From Rutstroemia sp. NJR-2017a BVV2 (taxonomy: Eukaryota > Ascomycota > Leotiomycetes > Helotiales > Rutstroemiaceae): a stretch of DNA of 64,000 bases. Location of the stretch: assembly GCA_002946415.1 (NCBI GenBank), contig NJPS01000054.1:620001-684000 (forward strand), written 5' to 3'. Shown one piece after another: positions 35,666-48,169 of this stretch; position 1 is the stretch's first letter, and the number at the start of each line of letters is the position of its first letter. The notes under the pieces were generated by a model. The model was not told the origin of the DNA and did no database searches. It saw only the letters and a program-made list of their open reading frames with translations. Both the position numbers and the translations under genes were made by a program.

Positions 35666-38600
35666 ATGAGCTCAACTAACGCCCCCGCATACGGACAACG
35701 CTTGCTGCCAAGCTTGGTGGATGAAGAGGCAGCAAACAACCCAGACAGAGTCGTGTATTCTTATGCCAAGACCACAAAGGCTGCGGATGGACTCGTGTCT
35801 GTATCGAATAAAAGATTCGCCAATGCGGTCAACAGAGCAGCTTGGTGGATTGAAAGCTTGATTGGCAAGAGCAAGAGCTTTGAGACCGTTGGATACATTG
35901 GCCCAGGCAAGTTCTAGATTTGACAGTGAATGAGGTCACTTAGTGCTAATACTTTCATAGGCGATTTAAGATATCAAATTCTCACTTTGGCCCTCTCAAA
36001 GGCTGGCTACAAGATCCTTCTTAATTCCCCTAGAAACAGCATTGAAGGTCATATCAATGTTATCGAAAAGAGCGAGTGTAACACCTGGTTATTACCTAGT
36101 CAGAATGTCGGTAGCATCAGTGAAGTACTGAAGGTTCACCCGATGAGAGTTCTGGACTGTCCTGACCTCGATTTCTTCATTGACGAAACCCCTGTGGAAC
36201 ACTACCCATACAACAAGACATGGGCAGAATCTTCCGCAGAACCAATTCTTGTATTACATACATCGGGATCAACAGGGTTGCCCAAACCAATCGTCCTTCG
36301 CCATGCTCTTGGTGCTGTCCTTGACGCTCAGAATCTGATAAAGATGGATGACGGGAAGAAATTATACCTGCAAATCTGGCAGGGAGCCAGAGTCTTCTCC
36401 GCATTCCCAGCTTTCCATGTAAGTAGATGACAACCCGTTATGGTCCATTCTAGCAGTCCGGCTAATCGTGATATAGGCTGCTGGAATTTTGATCAATTTG
36501 TTCGGCGCATTCTACCAGGGCATAGACATTGTTCTAGCTTCGCCTGCCGCGCCTGTAACCGCCAATCTGGTGGACGACATGTGTGATCATGCGAATGTCA
36601 ACGGACTTATGCTCGCGCCTTCGACCGTCGACGAAATTGCCTTCACGCCTTCCACGTTAGAAAAAGTTCAAGCCCTTAAATTTATTGGCTTCGGAGGTGG
36701 TAAGTAAACTCTATTTGCCGAATCTAATCTTTGCTGGCTGTTTATAATGCTAACTCCTTTCAGGACCCGTCAGCAAAGCAGCCGGAGATATTCTGACCAA
36801 GCTTACAACTCTTCTAAATATCATCGGAAGCACCGAAGCCTCACTTTTCTCTCTTGTCTACCCAGGTCAAGAGAACTGGCAGTACTTCAACTTCCATCCA
36901 GTGAACGGCCTTCGCTTCGTGGAACGAGCCAATGGTCTTTATGAAATGATTGTTGTCCGCGATCCAAAGCTAGCCATGTTCCAGGGAATGTTCCATACTT
37001 TCCCAGAGCTCAATGAGATTTCAACCAAGGATCTATACCAAAAACATCCTACTTTACCCGATCACTGGCTATACCGTGGACGAGCGGATGATATCATTGT
37101 CTTCTCGAATGGCGAGAAGCTTAACCCTATCACAATGGAAGAGAAAATCAACGAGCATCCGGATGTTCGCTCGGCACTTATTGTAAGTTCAACGTTGATC
37201 CAAAAAATAGAAAACTGCTAATCTTTTGTCTCTAGGTCGGCCAAGCACGCTTCCAGCCCGCTGCTCTCATCGAGTTGGCTCATCCGGTGGAGATGACTGA
37301 GGAAAAGCGAAAAGAATTAATCAAGAAAATCCAGCCCATCATTGACGAAGCAAACAAAGGTGCTCCAGCGTATGCTAAAATCAAGGATGGATTTATCATT
37401 TTCGCCAAACCAGACAAGCCATTTCCCAGAGCCAGCAAAGGGACTGTTCAGCGTCCCGCCACAATCCAACTTTATGCGCCAGAAATCGACGAGCTTTACG
37501 CTGATTCCGAATCCGCCACTGAAAGTGTACTTGATTCCTCATCTCCAGAATCACTCACTTCTTCATTGAGGGACTTGATCGCGCAGATAGCCAATGTGAA
37601 GGATATTAAGACAGATGTGGATATTTTTGCGAACGGGTCTTTCGATTCCTTACTTGTCTTCACTCTTCTCCGCCAATTACGATCCGCGCTCGCGAAGGAT
37701 GGTGTCCCGTCAGAGAAGTTGCAAGCTAGCACAATTTACAATAACCCGAAGATCGAAGCTCTTGCCTCTGTTCTCTACAAGCTTGCTCACCCAGAAGAGG
37801 GCGATGGAGATCAATCGACAACTCAATTGGAGGAAATGCAACAGATGTTCGAGAAATACACCAAGGATCTTCCTTCGAAGGCTTCGGTTAAACGGTCGGC
37901 TAAGGAAAAGCCTTCCAAGATTTCCGTCGTTCTGACCGGAAGTACCGGTTCGATCGGTAGCTACATGCTGGATGATCTCCTCTCCATGCCTCATATCTCG
38001 AAGGTTTACTGCCTAAACCGTGCTGTCAATGGTGAAGAGAGACAAACGAGCGCAAGTGCTGGACACGGTTTGAAGACTGATTTCAGTCGTGTTACGTTCT
38101 TCAAGACTGACATGTCTCAACCACTCTTTGGACTTGAGCAAGAACAATACGATGAGCTCTTGGTCAATGCTACCCACATCATCCGTAAGTTACCACGCAT
38201 TCCCTTTCTCCTCACATCAGGCTAACCAATTCATAGACAACCAATGGCCAGTAGACTTCAACATGAGTCTTGCCTCGTTCGAACCCCACGTCAAGGGTGT
38301 GCGTAATTTTGTCGATTTCATCACTAACAGCAAGTATGATGCAAGCTTGTTCTTTGTCTCTTCTATTGGTATCACTCAAGGCAAAGCTTGGGATGCACCA
38401 GTACCAGAAGAAATCATCGAGGACTGGGGCTCAGCCGCGATGGGATATGGTGCATCTAAGCTTGTCTCGGAAAGAATCCTCGCCGAAGCCCAGAAAGTCA
38501 GCGGTCTTCGAACTGGAATCCTGCGAGTTGGACAAGTTTCTGGCCCTGTCAAGAAGGAGGCTGGAAGATGGAATATCCAGGAGTGGTTCCCGACTGTAAG

Positions 38601-39128
38601 TTTGCCTTCCTCGCCCACTCTGCATCAACAACGCTGACAACAAATTCTCAGATTGTCTCATCTTCTGCATACATGAAGTGTGTACCGAAGACCTTAGCAG
38701 TTATGAACCGTATCGATTGGGTTCCAGTCGACATCCTCTCAACTGTTATCCTCGACCTCGTCGATCTCACCAACCCCAACAACACCTTCACCGAGTACGA
38801 CACCGCACCATTCTACCACCTCGTCAACCCGTCCAACACCACCTGGCAAAGTATCTACCCGGCTGTCGTAGAAAACATCGGCAAAGACTGTGAAATTGTC
38901 GAATGGGAAGAATGGGTGAAACGACTTGAGGCTTCGGCCGAGAGAGGTGAAATCAAGGAGAACCGCGGTATCAGATTATTGGAGTTTTACCAAAATATGG
39001 GCAAAGGATCTCCATTGGCGGTCTTGGAGACTAAGAAGACGGCGGTGAAGAGCGAGAGGTTGGCGAACCTGGGTCCGGTTACTCAGGATTGGTTGAAGTT
39101 GTGGTTGAAGCAGTGGGGAATGGCTTGA
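35666..39128 (+). CDS. NRPS-like adenylation-thiolation-reductase enzyme
   Basis: Predicted 1041-residue enzyme that would activate a carboxylic acid, load it on its carrier domain and release it by NADPH-dependent reduction. Seven exons: 35666-35906, 35961-36418, 36477-36699, 36764-37182, 37236-38184, 38237-38595, 38652-39128. Phases close throughout; intron 1 is GC-AG (GCAAGT). Adenylation motifs: LHTSGSTGLPKP near residue 176, GSTEAS, and YRGRADDIIVFSNGEK near 410. Carrier site IFANGSFDSL near 577, its Ser being the pantetheine site. The reductase has VLTGSTGSIGS near 677 and the catalytic YGASK near 835. There is no condensation domain. The alpha-aminoadipate reductase LYS2 has the same plan but is larger; this is a specialised-metabolism relative. 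Substrate unknown, and no tailoring genes adjoin it. Confidence 0.92.
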
Positions 39129-40396
39129 TTTGTGATATGATACCAATGTTGTATTGTTTGAAGATTGGGGGTAATGGGATGAAAAGATATATTTCTTTTG
39201 GGGTTTTGCTCTATTTTGGCATGGCGACGGCGTTTAGACACGGGATTTGATTTCGGGCATAGCGAAGATTGAATTGGGTATACGGGAATCAGTCTGGTCG
39301 GCGATAATGTTGTATGAATGAGACGAATAAAGTTCTTAGATCTCTACAGTTATCAGATGATATAACAATGAGATTATATATGTGATTCTCAGAATCTCTC
39401 AATTTGAGTTGCGACTTGTATCATATATGAACATCCATTGAAGGTTAGAAGCAACCACCCCCGCCCAAACTAAACGACACGTGATCATCGGCAGTTATCA
39501 TCAACCTCCCCACTTACTTAAAGTGTTTCGAGACGTTCTTGTACCGACAACAACTTAATCGCGCAAATTCAGTCACTCAAAATAATGGATTAATGTTGTA
39601 GCACCAGTATATGCGAGTACACTGTACGATCAAACCTCTGGTTATGGGCAGGTAATCTCGGAACTCGGAACGTGTCTTCCTATCACAGCAGCTTTCATGT
39701 GCTCAACGCACGCGCATGCACAGCAAGGTTTCTCAAACGGCCAACGAATTACAATCCCGAGGACACACACCATCAATATCTCGAATGCATTCCCGCAGGA
39801 GATGCAGAATTGAAGTAGAAATTCAACCCTCCATCGAGGGATTCGAGACACATGGTCAGGAGATAACGAAATCGTCACCGGATGAACTCAAACAGAAGGT
39901 GCCGAACACATTAATGTTGAATTCAGACTTGCCGTCCGAGATAACCGGGAGATGATCCCGGGGACCTGCATGAGGAGGGTGCGGGGGACGGAGTTTTTAT
40001 CACGACACGGCTTATTATTCGTTGTGGGCTTTCGTCACACAGCGTCCCCCCTGCATGGCACATATAGTATCCAACTGTGTAATCAAACAGTGCAGACTCA
40101 ACTGGAAGTATTCATTCGACACTTTGGTAGGGAGGGTGGTTGCTTGCTTGCTTGCGAATGACTTGAGTTGCAACGTGTGATTAGCCTTTCGTGGGGAGCT
40201 TCCTTTTCGGGCGATGATTCGCGGGGTCCGGGCAGGGGACGTATCGCGGGTGCATTAGTCCGTGTTGTGTCTCTTGAGGGGTAGAGTAGAGGAGGTGCAA
40301 CAGATATGTTATATACTCTGGGTTCTCTCTTATATGTTCCCAAAGCAAGTGCGGTGTGTGACTTGCTAAACCACGATCGTTAGTTGGTTACTTGGC
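39129..40396. other. intergenic region, NRPS-like to GH92
   Basis: Holds the 3' flank of the NRPS-like gene and the promoter of the mannosidase gene; TTATATAC at 40309-40316 lies about 80 bp before its start codon. No gene is seen. Confidence 0.5.
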
Positions 40397-43178
40397 ATGG
40401 CTTTCTTAAACGGTCTTTACCTGTTTGTGTGTTTTGCTCTGTGGAGTGTTGCAGGAGCTCAAAATGCTACCAATTCATCAACCTATGATGTGCTTGATTA
40501 TGTTAACCAGTTGATTGGAAGTTCTAATGGGGGTTGGTTTCTTGTAACTTTTCCTTTGTATGCTCGTAGCTGACACATTCGTAGGAAATGTCTTTCCGGG
40601 AGCTACCCTTCCATACGGTATGTAGCATATTCTCATTGCCAAAAGATATACTGACCCCCTCAGGCATGGCGAAAGCCGTTGCGGATACAAACTCCGGCAG
40701 CAACCAAGGTGGATTCACTACAGATGGCAGTAATGTCACTGGTTTCTCGAGTATGCACGACTCAGGAACAGGAGGATCACCATCTCTAGGCAACTTCGCC
40801 CTGTTTCCATACGCAGGATGCAAAGGAGATGTTGTAGATGGATGCACCTTTCCAAAGAAAGCACGCGCTACTCCATTTCTCAACACTTCTGTCAAAGCTT
40901 CTCCTGGATACTTCGGTCTCACCTTAAAAAGCGGCGTTGCAGTGGACATGACAACCACCCAACATACCTCTCTCTTCAGATTCAAATTCCCAACAAGTTC
41001 CGGGAACGCATCTAGTCCTTTGATCCTCATGGATTTGACAGATCTATCAGACTCTCGTCAGGATAACGCTAGTATTTCCGTTGATGCTGACACTGGCAGA
41101 ATGACTGGAAACGGGAGATTCCTTCCCAGTTTCGGCAGCGGAAATTATGTTTTGTATTTCTGCGCTGACTTCTCTGGTGCTCCGCTTCGAGACAACGGAA
41201 TCTTTTCGAACAGTCGTGCTAGCGCCGACGTAAAAGATCTCAAAATTTCTCGCTCGATCAATGGCTATCCTCTACCGGGTGGAGGATTTGTTCGCTTCCA
41301 ACCATCAGATAACCCCATCCTGGCACGAGTGGGAGTCAGTTACATCAGCAGTGATCAAGCCTGTGAGAGTGCGGAGAACGAGATTCCAGATTTTGACTTC
41401 ACTGCTGTACAGACTGCTGCGGAGACCACGTGGAGAGACAAGATCTCGCCGATCAAAGTGTCGAGGAATGGTGTTAGCTCGTCGATTCTGACAAACTTTT
41501 ACAGTGGGATATATAGAACTATGGTTAACCCCCAGGATTACACGGGTGAGAATCCGTTGTGGGAGAGTGATGAGCCATATTTTGATTCTTTCTATTGGTG
41601 AGCATCATTCCACTGCATTAGAAAAGAAGAATACTGAAACTGGGAAGCATATGGGACTTGTTTCGCTCTCAGACGCCTTTCTTGACCGTGTTGGACCCAA
41701 GCACTGTTGCCAAGATGGTTCGGTCTCTCATTGATACTTGTAAGTCATTTCATTATACATTCCTCGTATACACAAGTTAACGCATTCCAAGACGTCCATG
41801 AAGGGTGGCTTCCTGACTGCCGTATGAGTCTGTGTAAAGGATACACACAAGGTGGTTCCAACGCTGACAATATCCTTGCCGACGTATACATCAAAGGCAT
41901 AACCGAAGGCATCGATTGGGATCTTGGCTACGAAGCCGTAGTCAAAGATGCCGAAGTCGAACCGTACGACTGGTCAAACGAAGGTCGCGGAGGGCTTGAT
42001 TCCTGGAAAGCACTCGGTTACATCCCCGTCCAGGATTTCGACTACAAAGGCTTTGGGACCATGACTCGGAGTGTTTCCAGAACGTTGGAATATAGCTACA
42101 ATGATTTCGTCATCGCCAGCATGGGTTCGGGCTTAGGTGGTCATGATGAAGATGTTCAGAAATACCTGGGACGAAGTGAGAATTGGCAGAATCTGTACAA
42201 TGACGCGCAGACTTCGTTCCTTTCTAATGGCACCAACACCGGTTTCAAGGGGTTCTTCCAGCCAAAGTATCTTAACCAGACTTGGGGGTTGCAAGATCCA
42301 CTCAAGTGCAGCAACATCGACACCAACCCTAACAGTGTTTGCTCTCTACAGAACACAGGTGCTGAGACGTTCGAAAGTAGTATATGGGAATATTCATTGT
42401 GCGCAGCCCCCATTCATCCCCCAAATCCCATAACTAACAACCATCCAGCTTCGTTCCTCACGACCAAGCAACCCTAATCTCCACCTTCGGCGGCCCTGCC
42501 GCCTTCATCAAACGCCTCGACTACCTGCACGACAAAAACATAACCTACATCGGCAACGAGCCTGCTTTCCTCACTGTCTACCAATACCACTACGCCGGGC
42601 GACCCGCCCTTTCCGCCCTCCGTTCCCACTTCTACATCCCCTCCTTCTTCGCCCCCACCAACGATGGCCTCCCCGGCAACGACGACTCCGGCGCCATGGG
42701 TTCCTTCGTCGCCTTCTCCATGATCGGACTCTTCCCCAACCCCGGCCAAGACGTCTATCTAATCATCCCTCCATTCTTCGAATCCGTAGAAGTCACATCT
42801 CCCCTCACGAACAACACTGCACGTATCCGGAACGTGAATTTCGATCCGGAGTATAAGAATGTGTATATTCAGAGCGCGACGCTGGATGGAGAGCCGTATA
42901 CGAGGAATTGGATCGATCATAGCTTTTTCACGGAGGGGAAGGAGTTGGTGCTGGTGTTGGGGGCGGAGGAGAGTAGTTGGGGGACGCGGGTCGAGGATTT
43001 GCCGCCGAGTTTGGGGGAGTATGTGGGCTTTGGGAATGGCACGGGGACGAATGCGACGGCGGCGTTTGCGGGGAAGGAGAGGAGGGCGTATAGGTTTGAT
43101 GAGGGGAGTGTGCCGATGGCGGGGAAAGAGGCGAGGGTTAAGACTGGGGGGAGTTATTGGGCTCAGGCGGGGGGTTGA
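40397..43178 (+). CDS. secreted GH92 alpha-1,2-mannosidase
   Basis: Predicted 843-residue calcium-dependent exo-mannosidase acting on fungal or host mannans and N-glycans. Six exons: 40397-40532, 40585-40617, 40664-41597, 41648-41739, 41792-42398, 42449-43178, all in phase; exon 2 is only 33 bp. A signal peptide (hydrophobic to about residue 20, ending SVAGAQ) directs secretion. Family landmarks in order: IGSSNGGNVFPGATLPYG near 40-57, SSMHDSGTGG, FDSFYCIWDLFRSQTP near 365, HEGWLPDCRM near 400, IGNEPAF near 635 (the Glu expected to be general acid) and NDDSGAMGS near 678 (Asp residues expected to be base). Several NxS/T glycosylation sites are present. Length fits fungal GH92 proteins. Confidence 0.92.
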
Positions 43179-44188
43179 AGAGTGCGGGTAGGGTGGAGAG
43201 AAATGGGCGGGATGGTATATGCGCGGATTGTTCACTTCGGATGTATATATTGTTTTGAATATTTGAGGTACACAAGACGGGTAGGGATTTATGACAGTTG
43301 CGGAGGAGAATGCTGGAACATATATAACATGTACTGGAAGTTAACATCAAATTCTGAACATCTCATGATATTTTCTATTTAATCTCGATCTCTGAAGTTC
43401 TTGCACAAGTTTTAAAACAACGTAGTGTTAAGCAACCTATTTTTTCGAGGATGTCGAATATATGAAAGTAGACTTTAAAGAGACGACTTATCTGCATCAA
43501 GGCTGCGAAACTACCTACTTGGTGGGTTTTAATGATTAATAGGTGTAAGGTGGGTAGGTTGAAGGGCTGATTGGGTTGCTAGGTGGTTTGGAGAGCTGGA
43601 AACCAACCCATGGGTACCCATTTCCCAGCCTATCTGCATCATGCAAGAAAGTTGGTTCCCAGATATCGTGATATCGTAGCCCGAAAATGGTAAGGTTTTG
43701 TGATGTTTGGACGCCATAAGCTTCATAAAATGTCCCTCTATATACCCGCCCATATCTTTTCCTTGACACAAGTCTCGCACGCAATTAGTAAAGCCCGAAG
43801 TGGCGCCACTCCTGCAGAGTGACTATACTAGGATTTATAGCTGGTCCGTCTTGCACAGTTCCTCGGGTCCAAGCTCCAGTTCTGCTTCAGCAGCAGCGCA
43901 AGTTGGGACTTAGCAGGACCTAACCTAGTATTCGCAGTCTGTGAGATGGAACGACAACTACGGGATCAATTGGCGTTCGGAGTTTTCAATTACTATAGAC
44001 GAATTAATCGGTCCTTTGCTGTAGTTTAAAGAAGTGAATCCCACGTAGTTAATTAGTTAGTCAATTCAACTTGCTTATTCTTTCACGCTCCCTGATACCG
44101 TAGAGCATGGATTTGATAGTTTACATGCACGACTGTGTTGATGGATATGCATTTTCAGGTATCCTACTAACTCTCCCCTAACGTCCAT
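43179..44188. other. intergenic region with a dispersed repeat
   Basis: No gene. Contains one copy of a hairpin-forming dispersed repeat (43571-43640), described separately. Confidence 0.5.
43571..43640. repeat. dispersed hairpin repeat, copy 1
   Basis: Aligns to 56549-56627: both have TTGGGTTGCT, then GGTGG, GAAACC, and the shared core ACCCATGGGTACCCATTTC followed by CAGCC. The arms GGTGGTTT and AAACCAACC can pair, and the core holds the palindrome GGGTACCC. The two copies lie 13 kb apart in unrelated intergenic DNA, as expected for a small non-autonomous transposon or its end. Confidence 0.55.
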
Positions 44189-45075
44189 TTAACCCCCTAC
44201 CCCCGTAGCCAATCCTCCTCCCACATCACCCGGCACAGCAGGCACACCCCGCACAGCAGGCACCGCGCCATTCCCCCCAGCAGGACCTCGACTCCCAACA
44301 GAAGCCAAACTTCCCCTTGAGGACCCCGCCATGGGCGGAGGCATGATAGCACCGTCGTCAGCAATAGTCCAAGCTCTGCCTCCCGTCGGGTTTTACAGGC
44401 GGTTGAAGACGTTTGCGCGCGCGCTCTTCAAGGTTGAAATTGTCTTGGATTTTCTTTAGAGCTTGCGGGCTTTTTGCGAGGGTTGTTGGGCGGCTTGGTG
44501 GGCGAGTTGGTCTAGGGGAAGGGGAGAGGTGTTAGGGGGGTTGCTTTCGTTGGGGGTTGGAGAGAGATGTGGAGAGATTGAAGTATGAGGCGGTATCATG
44601 CCATAAAAATATTTGAGGATACGAGAGGGTAAAGGGAGGCAATGATAGCGAAGAACGGAATGATAGCGAAGAACGGAATGACGGCGAAGAGCGGAATGAT
44701 AACGAAGAAGGGGATGGTGGATGAGAGGAAGGAAAGATGCATACCTGGAGTTAGAGGTGCCGAGGCCGTGAGCATGCGAACATTTTTCTGCTTCGCAAGG
44801 CTTGCTTCTGATATGTCTTTGAAATACCTCTTACAGATGAGTGAATCAAAATCCACATCAGGAAAACAAAAATAGGCCCGTTCTCTTCTTCATAGAGCCG
44901 GGCAGGTAGAATTCGACGGAAATATGATGTGTTGGTGTCCAGAGCGTTCCACAGAATCCTTTGAATGGCACTCGGTCGGCTTCCGGGATCTCTGATATCA
45001 GATGCCGAAATTTTTGGTTGTATATTAGGTCGCTGTTGATGAGGTTGACATCTGAACCGGTGTCTAATTTGTATC
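44189..45075 (-). pseudogene. retropepsin-like protein gene, frameshifted
   Basis: Read leftward, the first exon has LDTGSDVNLINSDLI (45066 on), the DTGS motif of aspartic proteases of the retropepsin fold, preceded three codons earlier by an in-frame TGA. It continues through GFCGTLWTPTHHISVEFY. A one-base shift near 44885 moves to DVDFDSLICKRYF. A 233-bp intron (44744-44512, donor GTATGC, acceptor CCCTAG) then leads to DQLAHQAAQQPSQKARK. Two more one-base shifts, near 44461 and 44395, are needed to reach KKIQDNFNLEERARKRL and then ADDGAIMPPPMAGSSRG, ending at TAA 44189-44191. Domestic fungal retropepsin-like proteins and retroelement proteases share this motif; no reverse transcriptase is seen nearby. 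Confidence 0.5.
44641..44711. repeat. 18-bp tandem repeat in the pseudogene intron
   Basis: Four units of AATGATAGCGAAGAACGG (44641-44658, 44659-44676, 44677-44694, then a 17-bp copy), the third and fourth diverged. They fall inside the inferred intron of the retropepsin-like pseudogene, so they do not belong to its protein. Confidence 0.8.
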
Positions 45076-45399
45076 TTGCTCAGATATCAAAACTTCGGGT
45101 CCCCAGAAGCGCAATTTAAAGCTTCTTAGAAAGTGGCTTGGGGTATTCTAGAGGGCGGTAACTTTCTCCAGGGGTATGAAGAGGACACTTGGAATGAGCG
45201 ATATGATAACGATATGATTACACTAACCATGAGAGAGAGGGGCCTAGGGCGCGCAACAGCTATTGGTATGGTAATGGTTTACGATTTCATCTACGGACGT
45301 AGAAGCAAGGTAACGATTCTAGACACCATAACAAACGATAAGATTTGACGAGGTTGAACACGATAGGGAACCAATTTAGCCGACCCGCAAACAAAGCAG

Positions 45400-45726
45400 A
45401 GATATTATCCCGATGAACGATTAGATTGTGTCGCGAAGGTTTTCACCTCGGTTCTGGCTTCCCTGTTCTCCGGGCTTGTGATTCTGGCGCTCTATCTCAT
45501 CGATAAAACCGTGAAGCGGATAGGAGCCATGTTGGCTTTTACAGCACTCTTCGCGTTTGTGCTTTCTTATTGGTCTTTGGCGGAAACGATTGATGTCTTT
45601 GCAGCAACTGCCGCGTAAGTTTTGACTTGAAAGATGCAGGATAGGGGATGCTGATGAACTTTCAGATTTGCAGCAGTTGAAGTTGTATTTATTAGAAGCG
45701 CCAGCACTAATGGCACCGCAGCCTAA
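45400..45726 (+). pseudogene. DUF6594 C-terminal fragment
   Basis: The frame from about 45400 reads YYPDERLDCVAKVFTSVLAS, then two hydrophobic spans around YLIDKTVKRIG, then IDVFAATAA; a 51-bp intron (45615-45665, donor GTAAGT) joins it to FAAVEVVFI, ending at TAA 45724-45726. This is the membrane-associated end of the fungal DUF6594 family. The N-terminal two thirds are not found upstream in any frame, so only a tail remains. A fuller relative lies at 51796-52808. Confidence 0.6.
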
Positions 45727-48169
45727 CAGGCGCTGTCTTTAGGTTTCGCTCGTGGGTTTAGGAATTTAGGTGATGGACGGCATGCAGGATTTGTCTTTGG
45801 GGAAATAAAAGGGATATATTCCTTATGTGAATGTCTGGAATCGAACCATAAATTAATGGCCCCGCTGGGGGTATATTGTGTGGTTTGGGGCAGGCACTCG
45901 TATCCAGCCGCGAAGAAATGGCGCATAACAATACGGTAGAATGTGTTAACCAGACATATGTTCTTCAGTGTGAACTGCTTACTCATATACCGAGACGAGT
46001 ATTTGGGGAGCATGTCGATTAGGCTAATCATCTTAAACGCAGAATGAAGTGTGGGTATTACCACAGCAAATGCCTCGAAATAAACAATACTCCCTCAAGA
46101 ATCGACACTGAGCGAGGACTCTAGGCCAATCTCTAGAACTCTTAAAAACCCGCGATCGTGTGTGATTGAGAGTGCGTGGGCCATCTGTCGACGACGGGCG
46201 CCATCACGGTTTCCAACGAAAATATTTCATCTCAACGTGTACGTACTGAGAGACGTGCGCGAACTGCATGTAGTCCTACTAGGTCCAAATAATCCTAAAG
46301 GGTCCAGTAACGTACAGGCATTGACCAATGGTATACGAAGTAAAGGCCTGAATCCTTCGATCAGTGTAGGTCAGTTCTAGACCACGAGCACGACCGCACA
46401 ACGCATCATGTCACATCACTAAGAGGCCATTTTGCAACTTTGTGGACCGAGAACGATCCATATAGAACAGCCTGCTCTCGGTGATGGTCGCGGTTCCTCA
46501 TCCTCCTCTCACGTCACGGCTGCCTGTGAGTGATTCGAGGCGTATGGTCCATTCGAGGTAGGGCTGCGTGCGATGAAAGATCTCTTAGTAAGCGAATCGC
46601 ATCAAACAATCTGTATTCCAGTACCATTGTTCCTTGTCGTAGTTGTATAAAGCCTGAAGCACCATTCTCCAGTATGTTGGTGGAGGATCTAACGACAACA
46701 TAGCGGCCAGCTCGCGATTGAAGAGAAAGAAATGGCATTCGGTTGCTCTTGAACAAGAGTCAAAGAATATAAGCGACAATCTCTATTCTTCAGAGCTTGA
46801 CTGAAAATGCTTTCAAAGACAGAAAACCAACGAGACTCTGAGACCCGCGCGCAGGGGGATTCGACCACAAAGAACATAGGATGGCTTGCCTTTGTCGGTT
46901 TGTGCAGCATGCGGGCACGATTTCGATCCATCTTTCGTCAATATGTAAGCTTTCGTAGTTCTAAAGAGACTCGAGAAAGAACGACGACAAGCGATGTTGA
47001 TGATATCGCCAGCCAGATCTGAGAGTTCATTGTTGTGGTGATAATGAAGAATTAAGGCTAGTGACAGAATAGGTGTAGTGTTGGACGCACGGGTCTATTC
47101 ACCACGAAACCTCGACTACATCAGCGGAGCTTACCATTTCAGTCTAAGCCACCACACATTCCGTCCATAGAGATTCAGTCAAGACACCTGAATCCTCTTG
47201 AGATCTGGCTTCGAAAGTATACTCATTTAATCTCACGTGTTAAGGATGTGGGAATACTCCAGTCGGGGTCGAGTCGTAGCCTCGTAGGGCCAGGTTTTGG
47301 GTAACCGCCACAGGTTGTGTCTGGACCGGCTATCGTGTGGGAGAACGGTCTATTCAGCTCGACCCGCGACCGCTTGCTCAGGCGTCGGAATCGAAGTCTT
47401 ACGTATATTCGACCGCGTAATGCAATGTTTTCCAACTCAGAACTGCGAATGTCAACTCATGCTGCCAGCGTAGCAATTATCTTGATACGGGTGTTCCTCA
47501 GTGGGATTACACAGCCTGCAATGAGGATCTCGGGAAATTAGAAACTTTTCTCACAGCTGACTGGGCTCTCCTCATCTCAATCCTTACGAGCGCTTTCCTT
47601 GTCACTAATCGTTATATTACTTTAAACAGTTTGAAACTTCTTTTCGTAAAAAACTGCCATCCTGGAAGAAATCAGGATGTAAATTGCCGTTTTGGGGGTT
47701 CTTTTCCGTGGTGGAGGATGTATCAGGAGCCTCATATCACGATGAGCGTGCGGCGCACCCAACGATTCTCTGGGGACGAAGTCGTTTCTAGCTGTTTCTT
47801 GTAGTATTCAGATATGGCCGTTGCTTGTTTTAGGATTAATTCTCATTTTCCACGTTGCTGTGGGTAGCATTCCTATGGCTACGGTCCCCCAGGCCCAAGC
47901 ATTCCAGCTAGCATCTACAGGCCTACCCACCACTATGCTTGATGTATGTTTCTCTTTCATTCAGTATAATACCTAGCCTATCTGCCTTGTTGAATCACTC
48001 CCTTTGTCACAGGTTCTAGTCTTTTCCTTTGCATTCACTCCTTTTAGAGACTCTTTGAGAATTCTTTCGCTTTCTATACCAAGTCACTCTTTTCCTTCCA
48101 TCACACACTCATTTCCCACACTCATTTCAAATATTCTTACCAATCTCCAACTCTATTAATATTTCGAAG
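45727..48169. other. relic-rich intergenic region
   Basis: No gene can be supported. Small frames occur on both strands; the minus-strand frame at 46779-46585 reads plausibly but is short and unmatched. A hydrophobic plus-strand frame near 47815-47943 ends at a GTATGT donor and may be an exon relic. The last 150 bases, rich in CT, are the likely promoter of the effector-like gene. Confidence 0.4.

Noticed and set aside
40524..41030. 168-codon minus-strand frame
   Set aside because: Antisense shadow of the GH92 exon, which has clear family motifs.
35666..43178. Biosynthetic gene cluster around the NRPS-like gene
   Set aside because: Neighbours are YJU2, CDC16 and a mannosidase; there is no tailoring enzyme, transporter or regulator adjacent.
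45850..45880. tRNA-like B-box (minus strand GGTTCGATTCC)
   Set aside because: No matching A-box or cloverleaf upstream.
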